From positions 571,404 to 635,403 of the forward strand of contig UAVY01000002.1 in NCBI GenBank assembly GCA_900446925.1: 64,000 bases of DNA, read 5' to 3'. The notes under the pieces are model-generated. The model was not told where the DNA came from. It ran no database searches and was given only the letters and a program-made list of their open reading frames with translations. How positions within the stretch are numbered: the first letter of the stretch is position 1; each line of letters begins with the position of its first letter. The translations under genes were made by a program, and so were the position numbers. The DNA is from Citrobacter koseri. Its GTDB lineage: Bacteria > Pseudomonadota > Gammaproteobacteria > Enterobacterales > Enterobacteriaceae. Shown here piece by piece: positions 61,613 to 64,000 of the stretch.

Positions 61613-64000
<2,388 letters not shown>

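Overview
This is chromosomal DNA of an enteric bacterium of the Escherichia/Salmonella/Citrobacter group. Gene content and order, from hrpB through mrcB, fhuACDB, hemL, the rpsB-lpxB-dnaE-accA block, proS and metNIQ to gmhB and rrnH, are the conserved backbone near 4-5 min of the E. coli and Salmonella maps. The 16S gene combines sequence marks that I remember best from Citrobacter (for example TGGCATATACAAAG and GCGGTTAGGCCGGG). The fimbrial operon stf, which sits between fhuB and hemL in S. Typhimurium, is absent. A Citrobacter-like genome is my best guess; Salmonella is not excluded.

Layout. 1-2.3 kb: 5'-truncated hrpB. 2.5-5.0 kb: mrcB (PBP1B). 5.3-11.3 kb: ferrichrome uptake operon fhuA-C-D-B. 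11.4-16.9 kb: hemL, clcA, erpA, then yadS and the btuF/mtnN pair on the minus strand. 17.0-21.4 kb: dgt, degP, cdaR. 21.5-26.4 kb: yaeH, dapD, glnD, map on the minus strand. 26.7-46.4 kb: the large plus-strand essential cluster rpsB-tsf, pyrH, frr, dxr, uppS, cdsA, rseP, bamA, skp, lpxD, fabZ, lpxA, lpxB, rnhB, dnaE, accA, covering translation, isoprenoid and phospholipid synthesis, outer-membrane assembly, lipid A synthesis and replication. 46.5-52.9 kb: ldcC, yaeR, tilS, rof-yaeP, yaeQ-arfB, nlpE. 53.0-58.6 kb: proS, trmO-rcsF and the methionine transporter metNIQ on the minus strand. 58.7-64 kb: gmhB, then rrnH (two promoters, full 16S, tRNA-Glu(UUC), partial 23S). Eight REP/BIME elements fill intergenic gaps.

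The strongest unusual signal is technical. Nineteen of the protein genes carry 42 small indel sites, 36 of them insertions that mostly lengthen a short run of one base. Many are essential genes (dnaE, bamA, lpxA, lpxB, pyrH, frr, tsf, cdsA, rseP, dapD). Removing each indel restores the usual family length in nearly every case, so these are almost certainly sequence or assembly errors and not pseudogenes. From accA to gmhB the protein genes are clean; indel-like differences reappear in the 23S gene.

I found no CRISPR array, prophage, insertion sequence or new defence or metabolic system. The best biological leads are an imperfect repeat shared by the leaders of frr and uppS, and a 39-bp partial duplication of the tRNA-Glu 3' end in the rrnH spacer.
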